Part shown: piece after piece, positions 1-8,697 of the stretch | Position numbering within the stretch: position 1 is the stretch's first letter | Layout of the letters: each line of letters starts with the position of its first letter | Source: JACWAE01 sp963847595 | GTDB lineage: Bacteria > Chloroflexota > Dehalococcoidia > SZUA-161 | NCBI GenBank assembly: GCA_963847595.1 | Contig: CAWKAJ010000002.1 | Span: 1,178,001-1,242,000, forward strand | Direction of reading: 5' to 3' | DNA: 64,000 nt | Program-made: the position numbers and the translations under genes | The notes under the pieces: model-generated | What the model was told of the DNA's origin: nothing | Database searches by the model: none | Seen by the model: the letters and a program-made list of their open reading frames with translations, nothing else

Positions 1-320
1 TCCTCCTCGCCACGCCCCAGATACAGATAGTCTCCAAGTTGCAGCGATAATGCAATACGGCTTAGGGTCTCTCCGCGCACCAATGCAGCCCTGAGCTTAG
101 TCAGCTCCCCCTCTGAGAAGTCAGGGAATCGAGAGTAGAGCTCATCCGCCACAACGAAGCCCAGCACGGCATCTCCCAGGAATTCAAGTCTCTCATTGGA
201 GACCAAGTGCAGGGCAGGGTTCTCGTTTAGATAAGAGCGGTGGACAAGGGCTTGCTGGAGAAGAGACTCATCTTTGAAGTTAATGCCGAGGATAGCTTGA
301 AGCGCGCCATGATCTAGCAA
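1..320 (-). CDS. rnc: Ribonuclease III, N-terminal part (cut by window edge)
   Basis: Reverse-strand reading gives about 106 residues of an RNase III catalytic domain, the double-strand RNA endonuclease that matures rRNA and trims structured mRNAs in the cytoplasm. The family signature is visible as NERLEFLGDAVL, which carries the metal-binding acidic residues, after an N-terminal stretch with ALVHRSYLNE. The gene runs leftward and its C-terminal part, including any dsRNA-binding domain, lies outside the window. There is no ATG near the start; I chose TTG at 320, which gives a typical short lead (LDHGALQAILGINF). No strong Shine-Dalgarno sequence precedes it, so the exact start is uncertain, but the family call is firm. 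Confidence 0.9.
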   Translation of the reverse strand, partial: MLDHGALQAILGINFKDESLLQQALVHRSYLNENPALHLVSNERLEFLGDAVLGFVVADELYSRFPDFSEGELTKLRAALVRGETLSRIALSLQLGDYLYLGRGEE

Positions 321-471
321 AATAACAAACCTGATACGAATTTGAGGTTATGATAAGCCCCTATATCTGGGTTGTCAAGGAAACAGACTGAGATCCGGGA
401 CAAATAATTTCTTACCGCTCTACTCCGGGATTAACTTTTCCTCCTAATCTTGAGTTGGCTTCGGCCTACTA

Positions 472-500
472 TTGACATATGGCTATTTATTTAGTATAAT
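472..500 (+). promoter_or_regulatory. Consensus sigma-70-type promoter of the marR gene
   Basis: TTGACA at 472-477 and TATAAT at 495-500 are both perfect consensus hexamers with an ideal 17-bp spacer, about 95 bp upstream of the MarR start codon. The following palindrome overlaps the -10 box, so a bound repressor would block polymerase. Confidence 0.85.
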
Positions 501-524
501 GCAAATGATTAGCATTATACTAAA
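490..524. promoter_or_regulatory. Palindromic operator over the -10 box
   Basis: Perfect 13-bp inverted arms (490-502 and 512-524) flank a 9-base centre. One arm contains the -10 hexamer. The position between promoter and marR start suggests autoregulation by the MarR protein. The core also looks loosely like a Fur-type A+T-rich box, so a metal-dependent repressor is an alternative. Confidence 0.65.
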
Positions 525-597
525 GTACTGTGCCAGCCTTACTAAAGATACCGGTCTATATATTACCGCTTAGCCGATACTGAACAGGAGGATTTAG

Positions 598-1059
598 ATG
601 AAGCAGGGGCCAAAACAGGAAGAGCTCATAGAACGTATCCTCCAGCTCGGAGAAAAGGCATTCCGCGAACTCATTCCGATATTGCCCACAGAATGGCTTC
701 AGTTGGATTTGACCATGCCTCAACTCAAGGTTGTTCTGCTTCTCTTTCTGAACGGCCCAGCGCGCATGAGCGATATCGCTTCCGCACTGGGTGTGAGCCT
801 AGCCACAGCAACCGGAGTAGCAGACCGGCTGGTGGAACGAGACATCGTGGTGAGAGAAAGCCAGCCCGATGACAGGCGGGTGGTGCTGTGTCGCCTGTCA
901 GAAAAAGGACAGAAGATGATAGGCGGGCTATGGCAGCTAGCTCGTGACCGCACTAAGGAACTTCTGGAGGCAGCAGCTACGTCACAACTGCAGTTGATTA
1001 CTGAGGCACTTGAGGCACTGTTAAAGGCGGGTGAGGCATCAAGAAAAGATCCAAAATGA
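598..1059 (+). CDS. MarR family transcriptional regulator
   Basis: A 153-residue protein with the MarR winged-helix layout: N-terminal dimerisation helices, then the helix-turn-helix (about residues 50-78, with MSDIASALGVSLATATG and VADRLVERD) and the wing containing DDRRVV, which is the most conserved MarR signature. The start is supported by AGGAGG at 587-592, five bases upstream. MarR proteins bind palindromes as dimers and usually repress themselves and their neighbours in response to small molecules. It overlaps the next gene by four bases (ATGA), so the two are co-translated and the hydrolase is the obvious regulated partner. The ligand is unknown. Confidence 0.9.
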   Translation: MKQGPKQEELIERILQLGEKAFRELIPILPTEWLQLDLTMPQLKVVLLLFLNGPARMSDIASALGVSLATATGVADRLVERDIVVRESQPDDRRVVLCRLSEKGQKMIGGLWQLARDRTKELLEAAATSQLQLITEALEALLKAGEASRKDPK

Positions 1060-2663
1060 TATCGGGGCTGAAAACTATGGCGCACACACAGAATTTTGAG
1101 ATGACCAGGGAAGAGCGACATGCTGTGCATCCTGTTGGTCAGAGAATAACGAACCTGGAAAGCGCTGACGAGCTGTACTTGTCTAATCCTAGAATCATAC
1201 GGACAGCGCTGATTTCGGGGACTGTTTACAAGGACGAGGACAGCGATGGAGTGTATGATGCCAAGGTGGACATCCCCATACCGGGGGCGATTGTGACTGC
1301 GCGGCTAGGAGACAAAGCCATAGCGGTAACCCATACCGATGAAAAGGGTGGATATACCTTATCAGTTCCGGCCGGGAAATATTACGCTCTTAAGGTCTCG
1401 CTACCTTTAAAAGGAGATTGCTACGACCAGGACCTTAAGAAGTGGGGCCTCTGGAGCACGGTGGAAGGGAATAGAGAAAGTGTCCCGTGTCCTTCTAGTA
1501 ATCAAGACATCAAGGTTGACTATCGGATGCTCAATTACGGGCCTAACGACTACTCCTGGAGGCTCTGGCACAAAGGCCCGGTGTTCGATAGGGAGAATGT
1601 TGTCTTAGTGCACGGGTTCAAGTTCCCGGGCTCCTCCAGGCCAACCCGGTGTGAGGAGCAATTCACCAAGCTCGATGAGCTACTGCAGACAAAGGACGAG
1701 CAGTACAATGTATGGCAATTCGAGTATGCAGACAATGCCCGGGGAACTCTGGGCACGGCAGCAACATATGCCTCCAGACTGGGCAAGGCGGCAGACAGGA
1801 TCAGCGAACTTACCGGTAATAGCCTATGCTCTATCGTTGCCTACTCTATGGGAGGGATTGTAGCCCGCCAATATGCGGCGACGGGAGGGAAATCAAGGGT
1901 AGCTAAACTGCTGACTCTGGCCACACCGAATATGGGGACATTGCGATTCGAGCCTTTCAACCTCAAATGGCCCGACAAACTTATCCCCAGAGCGGGAGCG
2001 GAATTGAGAACGGACAGCAGATTTCTCTGGGATTTGAATACCAAGGTTGATCCTCATGTATTCGAGTTCGCCGCTATCGGTGGACACTCACGAGGCCATA
2101 CCGACGGCCTGATAGAGATGAGCTCAACCAGCCTGGCCAAGTTCAATTCCGATGGCACTGTTTTTGAGAACCTATACTTTGTTGCCGTGAACCGGTCGCA
2201 TCTGAACATTAATCAGATTAAGGACACAGGCGATGAGGTGTTTCAACTCATCAGCAGCTTCCTGCGCGGGGGTGTAGCAGGGATAAGCAGTCTAAGGCCA
2301 GCAGAAAAACCAGAGGATTATAATGTCCATTTCTTTCTCACCTTTGCCCTAAAAGACAATCCGCGATGGAGGATGATTTATCCCTGTGTTGTTATGGCAA
2401 ATACAGGGCACAGGTACCGGGGCTTCAGGGTTTTCTCTCAAGGGGCCAAGACTGAGAATGGCTCGCAAATCTTCACGGTTCAGTTGCGGCCAGATGAAGA
2501 TGGTGAGGCCCGAATCTATTATGCACGAGGTAAATACGTAACAGCCCAAGTCCATAGAGGACAATCAACAATAGTCACTGAACCTATAGATGCGGGCTCT
2601 GCAGTGCGTGAGAGAACATCAGTGAACAGGCCTCAGCTCGGACTCAGCCTGGGGGGATCTTGA
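1056..2663 (+). CDS. Alpha/beta-hydrolase (lipase-like) with N-terminal SdrD-B-like beta domain
   Basis: A 535-residue protein. Residues about 50-120 resemble an SdrD-B/CarboxypepD_reg-like beta sandwich (GTVYKDEDSDGVYDAK with Asp-rich calcium-type spacing, then TDEKGGYTLSVPAGKYYALKV). Residues about 180-330 form a lipase-type fold: VLVHGF gives the oxyanion region and AYSMGG (Ser near residue 264) is the nucleophile elbow, in the GxSxG position with Ala replacing the first Gly. The last 120 residues look like a further beta domain. I see no signal peptide from the coupled ATG at 1056 or from a second ATG at 1077, which is odd for a protein with SdrD-B-like parts. It is coupled to the MarR gene. 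Substrate unknown; triacylglycerol, wax ester or glycolipid are possible. Confidence 0.75.
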   Translation: MISGLKTMAHTQNFEMTREERHAVHPVGQRITNLESADELYLSNPRIIRTALISGTVYKDEDSDGVYDAKVDIPIPGAIVTARLGDKAIAVTHTDEKGGYTLSVPAGKYYALKVSLPLKGDCYDQDLKKWGLWSTVEGNRESVPCPSSNQDIKVDYRMLNYGPNDYSWRLWHKGPVFDRENVVLVHGFKFPGSSRPTRCEEQFTKLDELLQTKDEQYNVWQFEYADNARGTLGTAATYASRLGKAADRISELTGNSLCSIVAYSMGGIVARQYAATGGKSRVAKLLTLATPNMGTLRFEPFNLKWPDKLIPRAGAELRTDSRFLWDLNTKVDPHVFEFAAIGGHSRGHTDGLIEMSSTSLAKFNSDGTVFENLYFVAVNRSHLNINQIKDTGDEVFQLISSFLRGGVAGISSLRPAEKPEDYNVHFFLTFALKDNPRWRMIYPCVVMANTGHRYRGFRVFSQGAKTENGSQIFTVQLRPDEDGEARIYYARGKYVTAQVHRGQSTIVTEPIDAGSAVRERTSVNRPQLGLSLGGS

Positions 2664-2717
2664 AGGGCAAGGCTTAACTAGAAAAACTAACTTAAAACGA
2701 TAACCGGGAGGTATGGG

Positions 2718-3683
2718 ATGCATGTATTGATAACAGGTGGAGCAGGCCGCTTGGGAATAAACGTATGCAAAGAATTCTTAAGTGACGGATTCCAGGTGCG
2801 AGTGTTCGACCTGGACACGCCTCGTAACCGAGAGAGCATCAAGGCACTTGAAGATAGGGCTGAAATTTCATGGGGAGACATCACAAAACCGGACTCGGTC
2901 AAAAAAGCGCTGGAGAAAGTAGACGCAGTAGTACATATGGCTGGCATCCTACCTCCTCTAGCTGACGAAAAACCCGAACTATGCGCCAAGGTCAATGTGG
3001 GAGGGACCAAAATATTAGTTGACCTGATAAAAGAGAAGGGCGGGCATATCCCTCTCATTTTCACTTCATCGGTGACAGTATTCGGCCCCTCTCCCGATGC
3101 TACCGAACCCATCTCTGTGGATAAGACTGTCCCCCATCCCAAAGGCACTTATCCCGAGACCAAGCTCAAGGCCGAGAATGTTATCAAAGAGTCGGGGATT
3201 GACTACCTGATACTGCGTCTGACTGCAATCATGTACTTCGATTTCGAAGTAAGCGATATCAAACGCATGTTCTGCATGCCTCTGGACACCCGTGTCGAGT
3301 TCTGCCATCCTGATGACCTGGCTGTGGCAATACTCAATGCCGTCAAGAATTTCGCTGCTATAAAGGGAAACACCTTGGTCATTAGCGGTGGGCCCGAGCA
3401 AAGGATGTCATACAGGGATATGGTAGGCAATATCATAGGCATTATGGGATTGCCTCTGCCACCGGCCGAGAAATTCACCAAGGAGCCCTACTGCCTGGAC
3501 TGGTACGATACCACCAAATCACAGGAGCTTCTGAAATACCAGCAAAAGACGTTCGCCGATTATCTGGGGGACTATGCCAGAGGTTTGAGCAGGCGATACT
3601 CCACACTATTTTTGCCATTCATGCGCTATTTCGTTTCGCCGGTGTTCGGTAAGCTCGTTGTCCAGTTCATGAGGGCTTCATAA
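2718..3683 (+). CDS. NAD(P)-dependent epimerase/dehydratase (extended SDR)
   Basis: A 321-residue extended short-chain dehydrogenase/reductase. The N-terminal Rossmann motif TGGAGRLG (residues 6-13) binds NAD(P), D/E-type residues follow the second strand (FDLDT), and the catalytic YxxxK appears as YPETK near residue 145 with an upstream TSSVTVFG strand carrying the catalytic Ser/Thr. The start has GGGAGG six bases upstream. Family members act on nucleotide sugars, sterols or similar hydroxyl/keto substrates. The gene lies 54 bases after the hydrolase and before the envelope-glycan cluster on the opposite strand, so a sugar-nucleotide role is possible but not shown. The C-terminal 40 residues (FLPFMRYFVSP) are hydrophobic and may touch the membrane. 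Confidence 0.8.
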   Translation: MHVLITGGAGRLGINVCKEFLSDGFQVRVFDLDTPRNRESIKALEDRAEISWGDITKPDSVKKALEKVDAVVHMAGILPPLADEKPELCAKVNVGGTKILVDLIKEKGGHIPLIFTSSVTVFGPSPDATEPISVDKTVPHPKGTYPETKLKAENVIKESGIDYLILRLTAIMYFDFEVSDIKRMFCMPLDTRVEFCHPDDLAVAILNAVKNFAAIKGNTLVISGGPEQRMSYRDMVGNIIGIMGLPLPPAEKFTKEPYCLDWYDTTKSQELLKYQQKTFADYLGDYARGLSRRYSTLFLPFMRYFVSPVFGKLVVQFMRAS

Positions 3684-3749
3684 TAGACAAGAGCCGCACC
3701 GGAGGGGCGGGCTTAAAAACCGTCCCTGAGTTGCAGAGTATCCCAATTG

Positions 3750-4940
3750 CTAAACGGGCGTCCCTACTCCCATCTCTTTTCTCTGTTTAGCTTCCCTTCT
3801 TCTCATCAAGTAAATGTAATAGATTTCCTTCAAACTGTATTGTTTTATCTCATGCAAACGCAGGAAGGCACGTATGAGCTTGAGTCGCAGGCCAGAGCAA
3901 AGGCCTTTCTTGCCTATTACAAAATTTATGTATCTCCTGGATGATTCAGTCCAGTGGAACTTATACGGCTCATCACCCCTGAGAAAATCGAACTCCCGAA
4001 GCCCTTTCTCGATTGCATATTTTATCAGGAACATCTGATGTAAATGACCCACATTGTATTTCGAATAGCCAATGTCACGGGCTGAGGTAGTGCAATAGAA
4101 CTTACGATTATAGATAAAGGCATATTCCGCAGATACAACTTCACCATCTATAACTAAACAAGAGAAATGTAACCATCTCCTCTTGACAAATTGTGTCGCT
4201 ATATCCCGGTAAAACGCCTCCATCTTAGGATCAGAAAATACTCCCTTGACATGCGCAGATTGCCAGCGTCTCTCATGCAAGTCAATGAACCGGCTTAACA
4301 TGCTCTCGAGATTATCACCAGTACAATCTCGAAACTCAACAGTGTGCGACTTTTCGAGAGAACGTAATTTCCGACGGAGCGTATGCCTCCTGTTCTGGCT
4401 TAACGAGCGAAAGTATTCATCCCATGTTGAGGGTAATGTAATATACGGCGCCAGAGTCTTTACTTTTTCTTGCATAACCAGGTTATTCGATGGCACCGAA
4501 ATACACCTTCGCAACAGGTCCAAGAATTCACAATCCTCGGCCACCCAGGTCAGTCTCAATACAGATTTGCCTTTGGCGAACTCCTCTTCCAGATACGCGA
4601 GGAATGCAGATACAGCTTCTTCCCTGTTACCTGAACGTATCAGCCCTATATGATTGCAATTCAGCGAGCCTATAGTCTCCAGGGCATGAATCTTAAACAG
4701 ACCCATTCGATACTCGGTTCTCATGAGCGGGACAATGCCAATGGGCTGGCCTTCCCTTTCAATAAGAAGTACATTCAGTTTCTTGCCTTCTCCGAAGTGT
4801 TTCCACCAGGTCAATAGCCACTCGTGAGTTAGATATATGGGGTTATTATCGCCACTCTTTCGCAGAAGGCTATCCCAGACCTCTGATAGCGATTCAAACT
4901 CGTTAGATTCCGAAATTATTCTTATCTTGGTATCTGTCAT
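3750..4940 (-). CDS. GNAT-fold acyltransferase, CelD/BcsL-FemAB-like
   Basis: A 396-residue protein with the layout of the BioF2-like/CelD acetyltransferase family: an N-terminal GNAT half (SEVWDSLLRKSGDNNPIYLT, then TWWKHFGEGKKLNVLLIE) and a C-terminal half with FYRDIATQFVKRRW, a beta-strand pair and the family hallmark FLRGDEPYKFHW near residue 330. Such enzymes transfer acyl or aminoacyl groups to sugars or peptides in extracellular polysaccharide systems. It is the last gene of the leftward cluster that starts at 13037 and follows the two GNAT-like paralogues by 62 bases. The substrate is unknown. Confidence 0.75.
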   Translation of the reverse strand: MTDTKIRIISESNEFESLSEVWDSLLRKSGDNNPIYLTHEWLLTWWKHFGEGKKLNVLLIEREGQPIGIVPLMRTEYRMGLFKIHALETIGSLNCNHIGLIRSGNREEAVSAFLAYLEEEFAKGKSVLRLTWVAEDCEFLDLLRRCISVPSNNLVMQEKVKTLAPYITLPSTWDEYFRSLSQNRRHTLRRKLRSLEKSHTVEFRDCTGDNLESMLSRFIDLHERRWQSAHVKGVFSDPKMEAFYRDIATQFVKRRWLHFSCLVIDGEVVSAEYAFIYNRKFYCTTSARDIGYSKYNVGHLHQMFLIKYAIEKGLREFDFLRGDEPYKFHWTESSRRYINFVIGKKGLCSGLRLKLIRAFLRLHEIKQYSLKEIYYIYLMRRREAKQRKEMGVGTPV

Positions 4941-5002
4941 TTCACAAAAGTTCCGAGGGAGTTTTACCTTCCAGGCGGTGCAAATAGGCTAACCAATTTC
5001 AA

Positions 5003-5683
5003 TTAATGAAAAACGGGCTGCGCAGGCGGTTTTTCTTTCCAAAACCGCCACCACAGCAACCTCAGGTATTTAGCCTCGGCAATAACCTTGGGGTTGAACT
5101 TAGCATGCGCTTTCTGCGAGGCAATGTTACTCTTGGCTACAGCGTTTCGCGATACAACTATCCCTTGTCCCTTGAGAAATTGGAACCTTTTGACATAGCC
5201 ATAGGCCATGAGCCCATTACCCCGGTATTGAGGAATCGTCTCAGTACCTCCAGTGCAAGCCTCATGATTTAGAAAGTCCACTCTGTAGGGCAGGTTATCA
5301 ACAGCTTTGTGGGCTTCCTCGCTCAGAGCTACCCATCCTATGTGGACAATTTCTCCTTTAACAAAAATACAGAAGGCTATCGCGCCTTTATCCAACTTGT
5401 TCCTTGCCGTGACAAAGCGTCGGCGGAAGTCAGAACCTACAGCCTTTGCCAGCTTATCAGCCTCCTCGTTGCTACTGATTATTTTGAAGGTGAAATCCTG
5501 GAGTTCAGGCAGGAAGTCAGCCTCATTTCTCTCTTTAAGCGTGTATTCGTAGATATAATAGTCTCCGTACTCGAGGAACCGAACTTCCACGAAGGCAAAA
5601 CCGCGCGTGAGCAGCGGCTTCAATCCCTCCGTTTGCAGGATATCTCTTGCCCGCTTAAACATCGTAACAAACGTACTAACCAT
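5003..5683 (-). CDS. GNAT-like protein, copy 2 of a tandem pair
   Basis: About 226 residues, clearly paralogous to the gene immediately upstream (5697-6386). Shared blocks include KLDKGAIAFCIFV (KLDKGALMFCIFV in the partner), PYRVDFLNHEA, a TIPQYRGNGLMAYGY acetyl-CoA-loop-like segment (NPRYRRLGLFMYI in the partner), ARN/NIAS and YLRLLWWRFWKEKP at the C-terminus. The RGNGL element resembles the GNAT Q/RxxGxG/A pyrophosphate loop. A longer frame starts at 5731, but it would overlap the upstream gene by 35 bases, and ATG at 5683 has AGAGGA upstream and aligns with the partner's N-terminus. Probable N-acyltransferase of the envelope cluster; substrate unknown. Confidence 0.6.
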   Translation of the reverse strand: MVSTFVTMFKRARDILQTEGLKPLLTRGFAFVEVRFLEYGDYYIYEYTLKERNEADFLPELQDFTFKIISSNEEADKLAKAVGSDFRRRFVTARNKLDKGAIAFCIFVKGEIVHIGWVALSEEAHKAVDNLPYRVDFLNHEACTGGTETIPQYRGNGLMAYGYVKRFQFLKGQGIVVSRNAVAKSNIASQKAHAKFNPKVIAEAKYLRLLWWRFWKEKPPAQPVFH

Positions 5684-5696
5684 ATTCGTGCATCCT

Positions 5697-6386
5697 CTAA
5701 ACAGACTGCGGCTGATCTGCCTCCGAAACAACAGGCTTCTCTTTCCAGGACTTCCACCACAAGATTTTCAAGTAGCGCCCCTCGGAATAAATCCTGCCAC
5801 CACATTTGATTGTGGCCTTCCGTGAAGCTATATTATTCCTGGCAACGAAACATTTTCCTGTGGTCTTTCCCATCATCGCGAGGAGCCTTAGTTTCTCTGA
5901 AAAGATATACATGAAAAGGCCTAGACGTCTATATCGGGGATTTGTTTCTACCCATCCCAAATATGCTTCACTGTTTGAAAAGTCTACTTTGTACGGTATC
6001 TTAATTTGAACGTTCATTGCCTCTTGAGTTGTGGCTGCCCAGTGGATAGAGGCAAGCTCTTTCTCAACGAAGATGCAGAACATTAGCGCACCCTTATCTA
6101 ACTTCTCCCGGGCACGGATGCCGTGAATACCGAAATCGAAACCCTGAGCAACCAGCCCATCAAGTCGCTGATTTGTCGGGACTATTTCGAAGATGAAATT
6201 CTGTATTTTAGGCGCAGCCTCGAATTTCGTTGGCTCGTTTAACGGAATCTCGTACATATAGTACCTTTCATGGACAAATACACATCTTCTCAAGAAACGA
6301 ATCCCCTCCATGACAAAAGGCAACAAGCCTTCTTTCTGCAATATGTATTTCCCCGCCTGGTATTTTTGTCGCAAATATGAGCTCAT
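5697..6386 (-). CDS. GNAT-like protein, copy 1 of a tandem pair
   Basis: A 229-residue protein paralogous to the next gene downstream. It begins MSSYLRQKYQAGKYILQKEG, has a central GNAT-like beta region (KGALMFCIFVEKELASIHWAA), and an RYRRLGLFMYIFSEKLR segment in the place of the acetyl-CoA-binding loop and helix. Its ATG follows the stop codon of the adenylate-forming enzyme directly (TAAATG), so the two are translated from one message. The pairing suggests sequential or alternative transfer of an activated acyl group onto the glycan product. No catalytic residue can be named with confidence. Confidence 0.6.
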   Translation of the reverse strand: MSSYLRQKYQAGKYILQKEGLLPFVMEGIRFLRRCVFVHERYYMYEIPLNEPTKFEAAPKIQNFIFEIVPTNQRLDGLVAQGFDFGIHGIRAREKLDKGALMFCIFVEKELASIHWAATTQEAMNVQIKIPYKVDFSNSEAYLGWVETNPRYRRLGLFMYIFSEKLRLLAMMGKTTGKCFVARNNIASRKATIKCGGRIYSEGRYLKILWWKSWKEKPVVSEADQPQSV

Positions 6387-7766
6387 TTACGGTAAAACCT
6401 TGGTTACCTTCGATATGAACATTCTTCTTTTCCCAATTCTCGTGGGAAATATTTGATCAACAAGCTCTGTAACAACATCGATGTCTCCGCCAAGCTCTGG
6501 CTTGAAATGGCGTTCGATCTTCCTAACCACCTCACTCAGATGCTCACGCTCCAACTCTTTGGCAAGGACAATCTTAATCACCACCTTCTCGTAGCTCTCC
6601 TGCACTATCTGAAATTGTTCGACCCCCAGACCGGCCAAGAAGGACCTGTTTAAAGCTATACCGGGTATGCAATCACCTTTTCTAGTAAATATAAAATCGG
6701 ATATTCTGCCATTGACTGCAGTCAGCAAAGGGAGACCTCGGTTGCAGGGACAAGCCTTATCAGAACTCACCCCAATATCGCCTATCTCGTATCTAATGAA
6801 CGGCATGCCGTAGTTGTGCAGGCTTGTGACCAATATCCTCCCCTCTCCTCCCACAGGGACAGGTTTGTCTGCATCATCTACGATTTCTACAATCACGTTC
6901 TCCGCTGAAATATGGTACCCAGAATGCTCGGAACATTCAGAGGCAACTGCATCTACTTCATTCGTCGCATAATAGCTATAGGTCTCACATCCGAATACCC
7001 TGGAAAAGAGCTCCCGCTGGAAATCGTATAACGCTTCGTCGGTCGTGATAATTGCCCTGGGCCTGATCACCGGTTTGCCCTCTTTTTCGATATAACGAGC
7101 CATCAAATAAACAGCACTGGGATAGCCCTTTATGAATCCACCATCAAAACCTTCGAGCCTTTTCGCAAAACTCGGCAGCCTCTGGTCAGACATCGTCAGA
7201 GCATCAAAAAGTACCACCCTCTGCACAAAGTGTTTGGTAGTTCTGGTTAAACTATCAGCCATAGAGAGGCGCGGATGTCTTCCCCAAAATAGGGCCAACT
7301 TCTCTCCTACCTCATAGCCTGCCCATTTATGCGCCCTTAATCCGGCTGCGGCGTCCCAACCATGGTAGTCATCCCTGGTCCTATAGAATCTGAGGGCTTC
7401 CCCGGTGGAACCCCCGGTTAAACAAGGCATCAACTCTTTCCTGGGGAATCCACAGCCAACCAAGTTGCTGAAGTTGTTTCTGACGAGCTGCCTGGTCAGT
7501 ACAGGCAATTTCACCAGGTCTCCGGAGTCTACTATGTCCTCAGGCTTCAAGGCGTGCTGGTCGAATACGTTGCGGTAATAAGGCACATTATCATAGGCAT
7601 ATCTTAGTAACTTCCTCAGTCTTTCACCCTGCAACGCCAGAATCTTCTCCCGAGGCCACCACTGAGTGCCCTCAAGCTCCTCCAGGCGCTTCATGGTCTT
7701 GCCGCCTCTACTAAAATCCACCACGGGGGTGAAGACACGCTTTACAAGTAACTCATACATAGCCAT
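6387..7766 (-). CDS. CapK/PaaK-like adenylate-forming enzyme
   Basis: A 459-residue member of the phenylacetate-CoA ligase/CapK branch of the acyl-adenylate superfamily. Typical blocks are LRKLLRYAYDNVPYYRNVF near the N-terminus, the phosphate loop CLTGGSTGEALRFYRT, YYATNEVDAVASEC, and the LHNYGMPFIRYEIGDIG core motif before the C-terminal lid. CapK-type proteins occur in capsule and surface-glycan loci, where they are thought to activate a carboxylate. It is directly coupled to two GNAT-like genes, which would fit an activation-then-transfer scheme. It is distinct from the canonical paaK at 56520-57848. Substrate unknown. Confidence 0.8.
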   Translation of the reverse strand: MAMYELLVKRVFTPVVDFSRGGKTMKRLEELEGTQWWPREKILALQGERLRKLLRYAYDNVPYYRNVFDQHALKPEDIVDSGDLVKLPVLTRQLVRNNFSNLVGCGFPRKELMPCLTGGSTGEALRFYRTRDDYHGWDAAAGLRAHKWAGYEVGEKLALFWGRHPRLSMADSLTRTTKHFVQRVVLFDALTMSDQRLPSFAKRLEGFDGGFIKGYPSAVYLMARYIEKEGKPVIRPRAIITTDEALYDFQRELFSRVFGCETYSYYATNEVDAVASECSEHSGYHISAENVIVEIVDDADKPVPVGGEGRILVTSLHNYGMPFIRYEIGDIGVSSDKACPCNRGLPLLTAVNGRISDFIFTRKGDCIPGIALNRSFLAGLGVEQFQIVQESYEKVVIKIVLAKELEREHLSEVVRKIERHFKPELGGDIDVVTELVDQIFPTRIGKRRMFISKVTKVLP

Positions 7767-7808
7767 CTTCGTTAAACTGCCTTCGCCATCTTTCTCGCAC
7801 AGCCCGTC

Positions 7809-8624
7809 TTATCGTTTCACCGCCTTCACTGCAATATAGCGGCCGGTAAGATACCTGGTCCGCTTTCCCTCCAGCTTATCAAGCAAAGCCAGCGATTTCC
7901 TGATAGCATTATCCAGCTTGCCTCTGCTAAGCTTGCGCAAAGAACGCTCCAGCCCTCGTACCAATCCGTCAGGATGAGGATAGTGGAAGATAGCCGTGCA
8001 ATCTGCCACATCGAAGCCAATCTCTTCGAGGTTCTGCTTCAACTTTTTCAGGGAAAGTGTCCTGCCGATGAAATATGGGGAAAGCCCCAACCGCATCCAG
8101 ATACGAAAGACTATGTAGGGAGGATAAGTTGGGTTGCTACTGTTGTCCAGGGTCAGGATGAGTATCCCGCCAGGCCGTAGGGCACGCCCCAGTTCCTTCA
8201 GGGCAATAACAATATCTGCCTCGCTGGGGAAATGGTCCAGGGTGGAATCAGAGATTATGAGAGAGATAGAGTTATCTCGGAAAGGAAGGCGCCTGACATC
8301 ACAGCAGAGATATTTACTGGCATCGACGCCGTAAGCGTTGGCTCTACTTTTCGCCCGGCCTACTATTTCGTGGGAAACATCTATGCCGATTACGTTGCTG
8401 TTTACCTGACCGAGGTCGAAGAGAAACTGGTCGGGGCCAGAGGCTTCCTGAAAAAGGTCAGTCTTTAGAATATTCCGGGCGTTAGCCACATCCGCCCATC
8501 TCGCTACCAAGCCGAGATAGGTCTTCTTCTTGTGCTCAGCAAGCAGCTCATTGGAATAACCCTTCAGGGTCCATTCTCTAGCTACATGATCCCAATGCTC
8601 GGCTTTGCTTCCCGATTTACTCAA
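7809..8624 (-). CDS. Class I SAM-dependent methyltransferase
   Basis: A 271-residue methyltransferase-like protein. The SAM-binding region is FLFDLGQVNSNVIGIDVSHEIV (residues about 67-90; motif I is atypical because the usual DxGxGxG is replaced by DLGQVNS), followed by YLCCDVRRLPF (motif II), SLIISDSTLDHFP and ELGRALRPGGILILTLDN (motif III). It sits 42 bases after the preceding gene in the leftward cluster, so it probably methylates the glycan, lipid or an intermediate. The altered glycine loop may mean weak SAM binding or a specialised variant. Confidence 0.75.
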   Translation of the reverse strand: MSKSGSKAEHWDHVAREWTLKGYSNELLAEHKKKTYLGLVARWADVANARNILKTDLFQEASGPDQFLFDLGQVNSNVIGIDVSHEIVGRAKSRANAYGVDASKYLCCDVRRLPFRDNSISLIISDSTLDHFPSEADIVIALKELGRALRPGGILILTLDNSSNPTYPPYIVFRIWMRLGLSPYFIGRTLSLKKLKQNLEEIGFDVADCTAIFHYPHPDGLVRGLERSLRKLSRGKLDNAIRKSLALLDKLEGKRTRYLTGRYIAVKAVKR

Positions 8625-8697
8625 ACCGCACCTGCTCAGACAAAGACGCTACTGCCTCAACCGGAGGACAACTTCGGTTTACGGCTATAGAAAATCC

